DNA of 64,000 bases from Actinomycetospora corticicola. Its GTDB lineage: Bacteria; Actinomycetota; Actinomycetes; Mycobacteriales; Pseudonocardiaceae. The notes beneath the pieces are model-generated. The model worked only from the letters and a program-made list of their open reading frames with translations, searched no databases and was not told where the DNA came from. Positions 1-8,422 of the stretch are shown one piece after another; positions within the stretch are counted from its first letter, which is position 1; each line of letters begins with the position of its first letter. Made by a program: the position numbers and the translations under genes. The stretch covers positions 2,108,001 through 2,172,000 of the forward strand of contig NZ_JACCBN010000001.1 of assembly GCF_013409505.1 (NCBI RefSeq), given 5' to 3'.

Positions 1-67
1 GCGCCGCTCGCCGCCCCATCTGGCCGTGACCTACCCGTGATCTGGACGGGCTGTCACCGTTCGTGAC

Positions 68-742
68 GTGGGCATCCATCGCGTCGAGCACGCTCCCCGC
101 CGTCGACTGGTACTCGGCGTCGGTGCCGCGGCGGTCGTCCTCGGCCTGGTCGCCGCCGTGCTGGCGCTGCGGCCCTCCGACGAGGCGGTGCAGGACGCGA
201 GTGCGGCCGCCGCCCTGCCCGCGCTCCCCGCCCTCCCCACGCCGGTCCCCCTCGCCCTGCCGCCCCTCCCCGCGGCGGCGCCGGTGCCCACGACGACCAC
301 CACGTCGTCGCGCACGACCACCACCACGAGCACGACGACCCGGCGCAGCACGACGCGAGCCGCCGCACCCGCCGTCGGGAAGGGACCCGCCGGACGGGTG
401 CTGGCGCTGGTCAACGCCGCGCGGGCCGAGGCGGGCTGTGGCGCCGTCGCCGGCAACGCCGCCCTGGACCGGGCGGCGGCGGACTACGCCGTACTGATGG
501 CCCGCACCGGCACGTTCTCCCACACCGGCCCGGACGGCTCGGACTTCTCCGAGCGCGTGCGCGCCGCCGGGTACGACGACCCGGGCGGCGAGAACATCGC
601 GCAGGGCCAGACGAGCGCGCACGAGGTCATGACGGACTGGATGAACTCCCCCGGACACCGGCGGAACATCCTCGACTGCTCGTTCCGCACGCTCGGGGTG
701 GGCGAGGCGAGCGACTACTGGGTGCAGGAGTTCGGGCGCTGA
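68..742 (+). CDS. CAP/SCP-PR1 domain protein, membrane-anchored
   Basis: Predicted extracytoplasmic protein with a CAP (SCP/PR1) domain; the biochemical role of bacterial members is mostly unknown. The 224 residues comprise a hydrophobic anchor or uncleaved signal (about 14-34), a Pro/Ala- then Thr-rich linker (about 40-100) and a CAP domain to the end. Visible CAP motifs are FSHTGPDG, GENIAQGQ and SPGHRRNIL, plus two cysteines (AGCGAV, ILDCSF) that could pair. The GTG start places the hydrophobic segment close to the N-terminus, but no strong ribosome site precedes it and the true start could lie before the window. The linker contains one copy of the dispersed CCCGACGNCGGG motif (368-379). 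Confidence 0.85.
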   Translation: MGIHRVEHAPRRRLVLGVGAAAVVLGLVAAVLALRPSDEAVQDASAAAALPALPALPTPVPLALPPLPAAAPVPTTTTTSSRTTTTTSTTTRRSTTRAAAPAVGKGPAGRVLALVNAARAEAGCGAVAGNAALDRAAADYAVLMARTGTFSHTGPDGSDFSERVRAAGYDDPGGENIAQGQTSAHEVMTDWMNSPGHRRNILDCSFRTLGVGEASDYWVQEFGR

Positions 743-773
743 GACGTCTGAGGGGCCGGAGCCGCCGCGCCCC

Positions 774-1697
774 TCACAGCCCGCACGTCCCCGCCACGAA
801 CCGCAGGTGCTCGAGGTCGGAGAGGTCCAGCACCTGCAGATAGACCCGCTCGACCCCGACGGCGGCGAACTCGTCGAGGCGTGCGGTGAGCTCCTCCGCG
901 GTCCCGGCGATGCCGTGGGCCCGCAGCTCGTCGGGCTCCCGGCCGATCGCGGCGGCCCGTCGGGCCACCTCGGCCTCGGTCCCGCCGACGCACAACACCT
1001 GCGCCGTGGAGTACCGCAGGGTCGCCGGGTCCCGCCCGATCGCCGCGCACGCCTCGCGCACCCGCGCGTACTGCGCCGCCACCTGGTCCACGGACGCGAA
1101 CGGCACGTTGACCTCGTCGGCGTACCGGGCGGCCAGCGCGGGCGTCCGCCGGGGCCCCGAGCCGCCCACGATGATCGGCGGGTGCGGCTCCTGCACCGGC
1201 TTCGGCAGCCCGGGGCTCTCGGTGAACCGGTAGTGCTCGCCGTGGAAGGTGTAGCCCTGGCCGACGGGCGTGTTCCACGCCCCGGTGAGGACCTCGAGCT
1301 GCTCGGCGAGCATGTCGAAGCGCGTCCCCGTCGTCGGGAAGGGGATGCCGTAGGCGTGGTGCTCCGCCTCGTACCACCCGGTGCCGAGGCCGAGCTCGAT
1401 CCGGCCGCCGGACATCTGGTCGACCTGGGCGACCGCGACGCCGAGCGGGCCCGGGAGCCGGAAGGTGATCGAGGTCATCATCGTGCCGAGGCGGATGGTC
1501 GACGTCTCCCGGGCCAGCGCCCCGAGCGTGATCCACGCGTCGGTGGGCCCGGGCAGGCCCGTCGAGTCGCCCATGGCGAGGAAGTGGTCCGACCGGAAGA
1601 AGGCGTCGTACCGGCACTCCTCGGCGCATCGCGCGACCCGGAGGAGGTCGTCGTAGGTCGCGCCCTGCTGCGGTTCGGTGAAGATCCGGAGGTCCAT
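774..1697 (-). CDS. LLM-class (probably F420-dependent) oxidoreductase
   Basis: Oxidoreductase of the luciferase-like monooxygenase superfamily, likely using F420 or FMN as hydride carrier; substrate unknown. The 307-residue product has the TIM-barrel pattern of the family: an N-terminal MDLRIFTEPQQG strand, DAFFRSDHF, the ELGLGTGWYEAEHHAYG segment and [12 protein letters not shown]420 is favoured because an F420H2:NADP oxidoreductase lies in the same window (18896-19582). It is convergent with the CAP gene and divergent from lipA with 44 bp between starts. In M. tuberculosis, as I recall, lipB sits beside lipA; here this oxidoreductase takes that place. A dispersed-motif copy lies at 1327-1338. 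Confidence 0.88.
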   Translation of the reverse strand: MDLRIFTEPQQGATYDDLLRVARCAEECRYDAFFRSDHFLAMGDSTGLPGPTDAWITLGALARETSTIRLGTMMTSITFRLPGPLGVAVAQVDQMSGGRIELGLGTGWYEAEHHAYGIPFPTTGTRFDMLAEQLEVLTGAWNTPVGQGYTFHGEHYRFTESPGLPKPVQEPHPPIIVGGSGPRRTPALAARYADEVNVPFASVDQVAAQYARVREACAAIGRDPATLRYSTAQVLCVGGTEAEVARRAAAIGREPDELRAHGIAGTAEELTARLDEFAAVGVERVYLQVLDLSDLEHLRFVAGTCGL

Positions 1698-1728
1698 GAC
1701 GATGATCAGCCTAACGGGGGAGCGGGCG

Positions 1729-1734
1729 TAGTCT
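1729..1734 (+). promoter_or_regulatory. -10 hexamer of lipA (leaderless architecture)
   Basis: TAGTCT ends 7 nt before the lipA GTG, so transcription would start at or next to the start codon. No -35 match is obvious. Confidence 0.55.
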
Positions 1735-1741
1735 GGTACCC

Positions 1742-2764
1742 GTGACCGCCAGCGCTGACGCAGGAGCCCCGGCCGGACGCAAGCTGCTCCGCCTCGAGGT
1801 CCGGAACTCGCAGACGCCCATCGAGCGCAAGCCCGAGTGGATCCGTACGCGCGTGCAGACCGGCCCGAACTTCTCCGAGCTCAAGGGCATGGTGCGCTCC
1901 GCCGGCCTCGCCACGGTGTGCGAGGAGGCGGGCTGCCCCAACATCTACGAGTGCTGGGAGGACCGCGAGGCGACCTTCCTCATCGGCGGCGAGCAGTGCA
2001 CCCGGCGGTGCGACTTCTGCCAGATCGACACCGGGAAGCCCTCGCCGCTGGACCGCGACGAGCCCCGCAAGGTCGCCGAGTCGGTGCGCCAGATGGGGCT
2101 GCGCTACTCGACGATCACCGGCGTCGCCCGCGACGACCTCGACGACGGCGGGTCCTGGCTCTACGCCGAGACCGTCCGCCAGGTCCACGCACTGAACCCG
2201 GGCACCGGTGTCGAGCTGCTGATCCCCGACTTCGACGACCGGGACGACCAGCTCGGCCCCGTCTTCGACTCGGCCCCCGAGGTCCTCGCGCACAACCTCG
2301 AGACCGTCCCGCGCATCTTCCGCCGCATCCGTCCGGCCTTCCGCTACGAGCGGTCGCTCGACGTGATCCGCAAGGCGCGCGCCGCCGGCCTCGTCACGAA
2401 GTCCAACCTCATCCTCGGCATGGGCGAGACCCCCGAGGAGGTCACCGAGGCGATGCAGGACCTGCACGACGCCGGGTGCGACCTGCTCACCCTCACCCAG
2501 TACCTCCGCCCCTCGCTGCGCCACCACCCGGTGGAGCGCTGGGTGAAGCCCGAGGAGTTCGTCGAACACCGCGACGCCGCCCTCGAGATGGGTATCGCCG
2601 GCGTGATGGCAGGGCCGCTGGTGCGCTCGTCGTACCGGGCCGGTCGGCTCTACGCGCAGGCCAAGCTGCACCGCGGCGAGGCCCTGCCCGAGGGCATGGA
2701 GGAACTCGCCGCCGAGGGCGAGGCCCGCCAGGAGGTCGGTTCGGTCCTCGCCCGCCGCGCCTAG
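1742..2764 (+). CDS. lipA: Lipoyl synthase LipA
   Basis: Radical-SAM enzyme that inserts two sulfur atoms into octanoyl groups on lipoyl domains (pyruvate and 2-oxoglutarate dehydrogenases, glycine cleavage). The 340-residue length is typical. Both iron-sulfur cluster motifs are complete: auxiliary cluster cysteines C60, C65, C71 (CX4CX5C, in [12 protein letters not shown]) and radical-SAM cysteines C86, C90, C93 (CTRRCDFC). The GTG start has no Shine-Dalgarno but has TAGTCT 7 nt upstream, which suggests a leaderless mRNA. The DUF4191 gene follows after 25 bp, as next to lipA in mycobacteria. No lipB is seen in the window, so octanoyl transfer must be encoded elsewhere or supplied by lipoate ligase. 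Confidence 0.97.
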   Translation: MTASADAGAPAGRKLLRLEVRNSQTPIERKPEWIRTRVQTGPNFSELKGMVRSAGLATVCEEAGCPNIYECWEDREATFLIGGEQCTRRCDFCQIDTGKPSPLDRDEPRKVAESVRQMGLRYSTITGVARDDLDDGGSWLYAETVRQVHALNPGTGVELLIPDFDDRDDQLGPVFDSAPEVLAHNLETVPRIFRRIRPAFRYERSLDVIRKARAAGLVTKSNLILGMGETPEEVTEAMQDLHDAGCDLLTLTQYLRPSLRHHPVERWVKPEEFVEHRDAALEMGIAGVMAGPLVRSSYRAGRLYAQAKLHRGEALPEGMEELAAEGEARQEVGSVLARRA

Positions 2765-2776
2765 GCACCCGTCCGG

Positions 2777-2782
2777 CAGAAT
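2777..2782 (+). promoter_or_regulatory. Possible -10 of the DUF4191 gene
   Basis: CAGAAT ends 7 nt before ATG 2790, the same spacing as other leaderless-type starts in the window. The first base deviates from TANNNT. Confidence 0.35.
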
Positions 2783-2789
2783 GGGGAGC

Positions 2790-3533
2790 ATGGCCAAGGG
2801 CACTGCCGGTAAGGCGACCAAGGAAGAGAAGAAGGCCGCCAAGCAGGCTGCGCGCGCTGCCCGCAAGCAGCGGTGGTCGCAGATCTGGCAGGCCTTCCAG
2901 ATGCAGCGCAAGGAGGACAAGCTCCTCCTGCCGCTGATGATCGGCGCGGTCGTGGTGACGGCCCTGATCTTCCTGGTCATCGGGCTGCTCCTCGGGCAGT
3001 CCTGGTACCTGGTGCCGATCGGCGTCATCCTCGGTCTCGCGGTCGCGATGATCGTGTTCGGGCGCCGCGTGCAGAACAACGTCTACGCCAAGGCCGACGG
3101 GCAGCCCGGCGCCGCCGGGTGGGCGCTGGACAACATGCGCGGGCCGTGGCGGGTCACGCAGGCCGTCGCCGGCACCACGCAGCTCGACGTCGTGCACCGG
3201 GTCATCGGCCGCCCCGGCGTGATCCTCGTGGCCGAGGGCGCCTCGCACCGCACCAGGGGTCTGCTCGCGCAGGAGAAGAAGAAGGTCTCGCGCGTCGCCG
3301 GGCAGGTGCCGATCTACGAGGTCGCGGTCGGCAACGCCGACGGCGAGGTGGAGCTCTCGAAGCTGCAGCGCCACATGGCGAAGCTCCCCCGCAACATCGA
3401 CCGCGCGCAGATGGACACCCTCGAGAAGCGGCTCGCGGCCATCGCCGGCCGCGGCGGCCCCGCGATGCCGAAGGGCCCGGTGCCCAAGGGCGCTCAGATG
3501 AAGGGGATGCAGCGCACGGTCCGCCGGCGCTGA
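2790..3533 (+). CDS. DUF4191 family membrane protein
   Basis: Conserved actinobacterial membrane protein of unknown function, about 247 residues. A very Lys/Ala-rich basic N-terminus (KEEKKAAKQAARAARKQR) precedes two adjacent transmembrane helices (about residues 43-90) and a cytoplasmic C-terminal domain ending in a basic RTVRRR. The lipA-DUF4191-RDD-glnA order matches what I remember of Rv2218-Rv2219-Rv2219A-glnA1. An in-frame ATG nine bases upstream (2781) exists. I prefer 2790 because the product then begins MAKGT and a -10-like CAGAAT lies 7 nt before it. It may also be co-transcribed with lipA. Confidence 0.9.
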   Translation: MAKGTAGKATKEEKKAAKQAARAARKQRWSQIWQAFQMQRKEDKLLLPLMIGAVVVTALIFLVIGLLLGQSWYLVPIGVILGLAVAMIVFGRRVQNNVYAKADGQPGAAGWALDNMRGPWRVTQAVAGTTQLDVVHRVIGRPGVILVAEGASHRTRGLLAQEKKKVSRVAGQVPIYEVAVGNADGEVELSKLQRHMAKLPRNIDRAQMDTLEKRLAAIAGRGGPAMPKGPVPKGAQMKGMQRTVRRR

Positions 3534-3591
3534 CCCCTTCCCGACGCCGGGTGGGGTCGGCTCGGGCCGCCCCGCCGCGGCGAGGTGCACA

Positions 3592-3625
3592 TCAGGCAGG
3601 CGCCCGGCGGCCGGAACCTGCCTGA
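3592..3625. terminator. Inverted repeat between convergent DUF4191 and RDD genes
   Basis: TCAGGCAGG (3592-3600) pairs perfectly with CCTGCCTGA (3617-3625), a 9-bp stem in the gap between two converging genes, so a bidirectional terminator is likely. The same gap holds a dispersed-motif copy (3540-3551). The right flank CTGACGTCACCCTCGCG is nearly repeated at about 9932-9950. Confidence 0.5.
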
Positions 3626-3646
3626 CGTCACCCTCGCGGCCGGGGG

Positions 3647-4210
3647 TCAGCGCGTGCGGATCACCATCGTGCGGCTGACCCGGTCGTGCAGGCCGCGGCC
3701 CTGCCGGTCCATGATCGCCGCGGGCACGATGAAGAACAGCGACGCGGTGCGGGCCAGCGCCCACAGGCCGACCCGGTCCACCCCGTCGACCCGCACCACC
3801 CGCATCCCAGTCAGCACCATCGCCGGCGTCTGCCCGATCAGGGCGACCGGGACGGTGACCAGCACCGCCCACACCACGAGGCTGAGCGCCGGCGGCGCCG
3901 GGAAGGTGAAGGCCGCCGCCACGAGGCCGCCGATCACCAGGTCGAGCAGGAACTGGCCGAGCCGCGCCGGGGCACTCGCGACCGATCCCGGCCCCGACTC
4001 CGGCAGGCCGAGATCCCGGCCCGGGTATCCCTCGTCGGGCTCCGCCGGACGGGTGGCGCCGCGCACCGACGGTGAACGCCCGTTCGGCCCAGTGGTCGAC
4101 GCGCCCCGTGTCGGCGTCGACGCACGGACCGGGCGGTCCCGACCTTCCGGACCACCACTCGACGCCCGGTCAGGCCCGTCGTCGGTGAGCCATTCACGAA
4201 ACCACGACAC
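3647..4210 (-). CDS. RDD family membrane protein
   Basis: Integral membrane protein of the RDD family, function unknown. The 187 residues split into a hydrophilic, disordered, Arg/Asp/Pro-rich N-terminal third and a C-terminal membrane domain from about residue 80 with three or four helices (LGQFLLDLVIGGLVAAAF, LSLVVWAVLVTVPVALI, TASLFFIVPAAIMD). The family's arginine/aspartate pattern appears as GQTPAMVLTGMRVVRVDG and GRGLHDRVSRTMVI. The GTG start is supported by TAGCCT 6 nt upstream. It is divergent from glnA and shares its upstream region. The same neighbour stands next to mycobacterial glnA1. Confidence 0.9.
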   Translation of the reverse strand: MSWFREWLTDDGPDRASSGGPEGRDRPVRASTPTRGASTTGPNGRSPSVRGATRPAEPDEGYPGRDLGLPESGPGSVASAPARLGQFLLDLVIGGLVAAAFTFPAPPALSLVVWAVLVTVPVALIGQTPAMVLTGMRVVRVDGVDRVGLWALARTASLFFIVPAAIMDRQGRGLHDRVSRTMVIRTR

Positions 4211-4216
4211 TCTGAC

Positions 4217-4222
4217 AGGCTA
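4217..4222 (-). promoter_or_regulatory. -10 hexamer of the RDD gene
   Basis: TAGCCT ends 6 nt before the GTG start at 4210, giving a leaderless-type arrangement. Confidence 0.5.
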
Positions 4223-4303
4223 CGGTGCCGCACCGTCGGGGCGCGTGACGGCAACGTGGCCGGACGACCCCCGGGAAGCGGGCGAGACTGTGACATGCGC
4301 CCG

Positions 4304-4341
4304 TTAACTGCTGTGAAACAACGGTGCGACGAGCGAGAAAC
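4304..4341 (+). promoter_or_regulatory. GlnR-type operator upstream of glnA
   Basis: Four 5-mers separated by exactly 6 nt: TTAAC (4304-4308), GAAAC (4315-4319), GCGAC (4326-4330), GAAAC (4337-4341). This reproduces the actinobacterial GlnR consensus GTNAC-n6-GAAAC repeated twice with an 11-nt period. It lies about 100 bp before the glnA start, the expected location for nitrogen control by GlnR. Confidence 0.75.
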
Positions 4342-4443
4342 CTACGCCGCCTAGCGTCCGGGTCACCTGAAACGGTGAGTCGAGCCCGGCCGGGCGCGGT
4401 GGCTCGGCCGTGAATGACAGTGCCAGAGAAGGAGCCAGCGAGG

Positions 4444-5865
4444 GTGTTCAGCAACAAGGACGAGGTCTTCAAGTACATCTCCGACGAGGGGGTGCAGTAC
4501 GTCGACGTCCGGTTCTGCGACCTCCCTGGCCAGATGCAGCACTTCACCGTGCCCGCCTCGGAGTTCAGTGACGCCGTCTTCGAGGACGGTCTCGCCTTCG
4601 ACGGCTCGTCGGTCACCGGATTCCAGACCATCAACGAGTCGGACATGACGCTGCTGCCCGACGTGGCGACCGCGCGCATCGACCCGTTCCGGGCCCAGAA
4701 GACCCTGAACGTCAACTTCTTCGTCCACGACCCGCTGACGCTCGAGGCCTACAGCCGCGACCCGCGCAACGTGGCCCGCAAGGCGGAGAACTTCCTGTCG
4801 ACGGTCGACGTCGCCGACACGTGCTTCTTCGGCCCCGAGGCCGAGTTCTACATCTTCGACGAGGTCCGCTACGAGTCCTCGATGCGCACCCAGTTCTACG
4901 CCGTCGACTCGGTCGAGGGCGCGTGGAACACCGGGCGCGACGAGCCGGGTGGCAACAAGGGCTACAAGATCCCGGCCAAGGGCGGCTACTTCCCGGTCGA
5001 GCCGACCGACCAGACCTCCGACCTGCGCGCCGCGATCGGCACCAACCTCATCAACTCGGGCTTCGAGCTCGAGAAGCTGCACCACGAGGTCGGCACCGGC
5101 GGCCAGGCCGAGATCAACTACAAGTTCAACACGCTGCTGCACGCGGCGGACGACCTGCAGCTGTTCAAGTACATCGTCAAGAACACGGCGTGGCAGGCGG
5201 GCAAGACCGTCACCTTCATGCCGAAGCCGATCGCCGGCGACAACGGCTCGGGCATGCACTGCCACCAGTCGCTGTTCAAGGGCGGCGAGCCGCTGTTCTA
5301 CGACGAGAACGGCTACGCCGGGCTCTCCGACCTCGCCCGCCACTACATCGGCGGCATCCTGCACCACGCGCCCTCGCTCGTGGCGTTCACCAACGCCACC
5401 GCGAACTCGTACCACCGCCTGGTGCCCGGCTTCGAGGCCCCGATCAACCTGGTCTACTCGAACCGCAACCGCTCGGCCTGCGTGCGCATCCCGATCACCG
5501 GCAACAACCCGAAGGCCAAGCGCCTCGAGTTCCGCTGCCCGGACTCGTCGGGCAACCCGTACCTGTCCTTCGCGGCCATGATGATGGCCGGCCTCGACGG
5601 CATCCGGAACAAGATCGAGCCGCCGACGCCGGTCGACAAGGACCTCTACGAGCTCCCGCCGGAGGAGGCCGCCAACATCGCGCAGGTGCCGGCCAGCCTC
5701 GACGCCGCCGTGAACAACCTCGAGGCCGACCACGACTACCTGCTCGAGGGCGGCGTCTTCACGTCCGACCTGATCGAGAAGTGGATCGAGCTCAAGCGCG
5801 ACGACGTGACGGGCCTACGGCTGCGCCCGCACCCGTACGAGTTCGAGCTGTACTACAACTGCTGA
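4444..5865 (+). CDS. glnA: Glutamine synthetase, type I (GlnA1)
   Basis: ATP-dependent ligation of ammonia to glutamate; dodecameric GSI. The 473-residue product shows [35 protein letters not shown] and [13 protein letters not shown]. The adenylylation tyrosine is present in [11 protein letters not shown] (Tyr402 from this start), so GlnE can modify it. An in-frame ATG lies at 4414, but GTG 4444 is preceded by AAGGAGCC and begins MFSNKDEVF like mycobacterial GlnA1. Regulation is suggested by the four-site GlnR operator upstream. The gene is monocistronic, closed by a strong hairpin. glnE and glnA2 lie about 5.5 kb further on the other strand, whereas in mycobacteria they are adjacent. Confidence 0.97.
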   Translation: MFSNKDEVFKYISDEGVQYVDVRFCDLPGQMQHFTVPASEFSDAVFEDGLAFDGSSVTGFQTINESDMTLLPDVATARIDPFRAQKTLNVNFFVHDPLTLEAYSRDPRNVARKAENFLSTVDVADTCFFGPEAEFYIFDEVRYESSMRTQFYAVDSVEGAWNTGRDEPGGNKGYKIPAKGGYFPVEPTDQTSDLRAAIGTNLINSGFELEKLHHEVGTGGQAEINYKFNTLLHAADDLQLFKYIVKNTAWQAGKTVTFMPKPIAGDNGSGMHCHQSLFKGGEPLFYDENGYAGLSDLARHYIGGILHHAPSLVAFTNATANSYHRLVPGFEAPINLVYSNRNRSACVRIPITGNNPKAKRLEFRCPDSSGNPYLSFAAMMMAGLDGIRNKIEPPTPVDKDLYELPPEEAANIAQVPASLDAAVNNLEADHDYLLEGGVFTSDLIEKWIELKRDDVTGLRLRPHPYEFELYYNC

Positions 5866-5880
5866 TCCAGCAGGTCGTCG

Positions 5881-5916
5881 GAACGGCCCGGTCCCCTCGC
5901 GGGGGCCGGGCCGTTC
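5881..5916 (+). terminator. Strong hairpin terminator after glnA
   Basis: A 16-bp stem (5881-5896 with 5901-5916, one G-T wobble) with a TCGC loop, 15 bp after the glnA stop. Confidence 0.8.
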
Positions 5917-5959
5917 TGCGTTCTCCAGGCCTTCCCCCACGCCTTCCCGACGGCGGGTC

Positions 5960-6280
5960 CTACCGCCGGTCGCGCACGTCCTCCCGCGGCGAGAGGGCCG
6001 CGGCCGCGACGTACTGGTAGACGTAGCGGATCTCCTCGCCCTGGCTGATGGGCACGCACACCCAGCCCACCCACTCCCCCGTCGTCGTGCGGCGCCAGCC
6101 GAGGAGCTCGCCCGGGACGCGGCTCTGCAGGTCGACCCCGTCGGGGACCGCCCGGGACGGACGACCGGCCGGCCGCGGGTAGGCCACGGCGAGGTCCACC
6201 CACACCCGGCGCACCTCTGTGCGCTGCAGGGCGCCCGAGCGGTCGTTGCGCCGCTGCGCCGGCCCGCGCTCCTCGAACAC
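5960..6280 (-). CDS. Hypothetical protein, conserved-looking
   Basis: Small soluble protein of 106 residues without signal peptide or membrane segment; I do not recognise a named family. The middle (VWVDLAVAYPRPAGRPSRAV, then GVDLQSRVPGELLGWRR, WVGWVCVPI and EEIRYVYQYV) has the composition of a real folded domain, and no overlapping frame is better. The only usable start in this frame is GTG 6280, after which the protein reads MFEERGPAQRR; there is no clear ribosome site. It ends 44 bp after the glnA terminator, convergent with it. A dispersed-motif copy (5946-5957) lies just beyond its stop. Confidence 0.6.
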   Translation of the reverse strand: MFEERGPAQRRNDRSGALQRTEVRRVWVDLAVAYPRPAGRPSRAVPDGVDLQSRVPGELLGWRRTTTGEWVGWVCVPISQGEEIRYVYQYVAAAALSPREDVRDRR

Positions 6281-6519
6281 GTGTTCGATGATGACGGTGG
6301 GCCCGCCTCCGCGCCAGCCGGCCGGCCCACATCACCCGTTGTCATGATCTACGGAGCGTGAGCACGACGGGCGAGAAGCGTCAATTTTCGACATAAATCC
6401 GCGAGAACCCCGGGATTTGCTTGCTCTCCTACGCACGCTGTGTGACTCTATGGCGGTCCACACAGGTGAAGCACCCGCTCACCGGACACCGAGAAGTCAC
6501 TCAGTGTGAGGAGTTCGCC

Positions 6520-8223
6520 ATGCGCAACCGTCTTCCCTCCTGGAAGTCCGCCCTCGCCACCGTCGCCGTCGCCGGCGCCGCGCTGCTCGCCACCGCTCCC
6601 CCAGCCCTGGCCCAGGACGGTGGAGGTGGCCCCGACCCGACGCAGGCGCCGATCGCGGAGAAGGTCAGCGGCGAGGTGCTCCCCGCCGTCGACCGCCTCC
6701 AGATCACCTCGGCCGCGGGCGTCCTGGTCAACCCGAACACCGGCGAGTACGCCCGCGTCGACGCGTTCTCGGTCGGCTGCACCGGCTTCACCGTCGGCTC
6801 CGACGGCTGGATCGCCACCGCCGGCCACTGCGTCGACCCGGCCATGATGGCCATGCAGGCCCGCCTCACGGTCGCGAACGAGTACGGCGCGGCGGGCTAC
6901 GACGCCAACGCCATGTACAGCTACCTGCAGGACTTCGTGTTCGTCGACGGCACCGGGAACGCCGCCCCGGCCATCACCGTGCAGGTGCTGCCCGCCACCG
7001 CCGCCCCCGGCGACAAGCCGATGGACGCCAAGGTCGTGGACTACCAGGCCTACAACAAGGGCGACACGGCGCTGCTCAAGGTCGACGGCCACAACATGCT
7101 GAGCATCGAGGTGGCTCCGGGCGGTCCGGCCCCGACCGGCATGCCGGTCATGTCGATGGGCTACCCCGGCGCCCGGGACGACGCGATGGACCCGAGCATG
7201 ACGCCCACCTGGAAGGAGGGCGCGGTCAGCTCGCAGCAGACCCAGGACGGCATCGCCTACACCGAGGTGACCACCGAGATGGGCCACGGCATGAGCGGCG
7301 GCCCGACGGTGAACCAGCAGGGTCAGGCGATCGGCATCAACAGCCAGGCCACCGGCGACGGCGGCAACTCCTTCAACTTCATCGCCCCGTCGTCGCGCCT
7401 CGCCGAGCTGATGGCCCGCAACGGCGTCCCGACCGCGCCGAGCCCCGTCGACGCCGCCTACCGCACCGGCATGGAGCTCTACTACCAGGGCTACTACTCG
7501 GACGCGATCGAGCAGTTCGACGCCGTCCTCGCGCTCGCCCCGGGCAACAAGGCCGCCGTGGACTACAAGAACAGGGCCGTGCAGGCGCACGACCAGTTCG
7601 GTGACACCGGCCTCGGCCTGCTCGGCTGGGGCCTGATCGGGGGCGGCTCGCTGCTCGTGCTGGTCGTCGGCGGATGCGTCGTGGGCGTGGTCGTCAGCCG
7701 TCGGCGCCGCGCCGCGGCGAGCGTCCCGCAGGTGAACGTCGCCCAGCCCGGCTTCGGGCTGCCGTCCGGCTACCAGGTCCCGCTGCAGCACGACCCGGCC
7801 GCAGCCCCGCTGTCCCAGCAGCAGCCCGGCGTCGGGGTCCCGCAGCAGGCTCCCGCCGGCTTCGGCGCCGCCCCGTTCGGCCAGGCCGGTCAGCCGGGCC
7901 AGACCGCTCAGCACGTCCCGGACATGCAGTACGTCGCGATGCCGGCCGCGCCGGCCTCGCCCCCGGTCGGGTTCCCCGCGCCCACCGCAACCCCGATCGC
8001 GGTCGCCTCGACCGCCCCGCGGCACGAGGCCCCCGCCGTCGCCCCGGAGGCCCCCGCCGTCGCCGTCGCGACCCCGCCGTCGGCCTGGCCGGCGCCGGCG
8101 ACCGAGGCCCCGGTGGCGCCCGCCGCTGTGGCCCCGACCGGTCCGGGCCACTGCCCGAACTGCGGCGCCGCCCGCGGCGCCGGGGCCCGCTTCTGCGGCG
8201 GCTGCGGGGTGGGGCTGAGCTGA
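6520..8223 (+). CDS. Trypsin-like serine protease, membrane-anchored, with C-terminal zinc ribbon
   Basis: Predicted secreted, membrane-tethered S1-type serine protease. A signal peptide (1-31, ending ALA) precedes the protease domain. Catalytic candidates are His103 (ATAGHC), Asp182 (GDTALL) and Ser259 (GHGMSGGP). A short helical repeat-like region follows (about 315-355, AYRTGMELYYQGYYSDAIEQ), then a transmembrane helix (about 364-393), an RRRR stop-transfer, a Pro/Ala/Gln-rich tail and a zinc ribbon (C545, C548, C559, C562). In this topology tail and ribbon would be cytoplasmic. ATG 6520 is chosen because GAGGAG precedes it and the signal peptide begins there. A paralogue follows at 8423. 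Confidence 0.88.
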   Translation: MRNRLPSWKSALATVAVAGAALLATAPPALAQDGGGGPDPTQAPIAEKVSGEVLPAVDRLQITSAAGVLVNPNTGEYARVDAFSVGCTGFTVGSDGWIATAGHCVDPAMMAMQARLTVANEYGAAGYDANAMYSYLQDFVFVDGTGNAAPAITVQVLPATAAPGDKPMDAKVVDYQAYNKGDTALLKVDGHNMLSIEVAPGGPAPTGMPVMSMGYPGARDDAMDPSMTPTWKEGAVSSQQTQDGIAYTEVTTEMGHGMSGGPTVNQQGQAIGINSQATGDGGNSFNFIAPSSRLAELMARNGVPTAPSPVDAAYRTGMELYYQGYYSDAIEQFDAVLALAPGNKAAVDYKNRAVQAHDQFGDTGLGLLGWGLIGGGSLLVLVVGGCVVGVVVSRRRRAAASVPQVNVAQPGFGLPSGYQVPLQHDPAAAPLSQQQPGVGVPQQAPAGFGAAPFGQAGQPGQTAQHVPDMQYVAMPAAPASPPVGFPAPTATPIAVASTAPRHEAPAVAPEAPAVAVATPPSAWPAPATEAPVAPAAVAPTGPGHCPNCGAARGAGARFCGGCGVGLS

Positions 8224-8249
8224 GGCACCGCTGATCCACCCCGCACGAC

Positions 8250-8283
8250 GACGGGCCGTCCGGCTGCTGCCGGGCGGCCCGTC
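8250..8283 (+). terminator. Hairpin terminator after first protease
   Basis: A 15-bp stem (8250-8264 with 8269-8283, one G-T wobble) and a 4-nt loop TGCT, 26 bp after the stop codon. It separates the two protease genes into distinct transcripts. Confidence 0.75.
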
Positions 8284-8422
8284 CGCGTGGGTCGGACACG
8301 AGCGGAAACCCCTGGGCCATCCAGGGGCTTCTACGCATTCCCCGCCCCGCCCCGCTTCGTAGTTTCGGCGTCACCGCTGGTCAGGGCCCTCGACGGGCCC
8401 CCGGAACGAAGCGAGCACCGCC

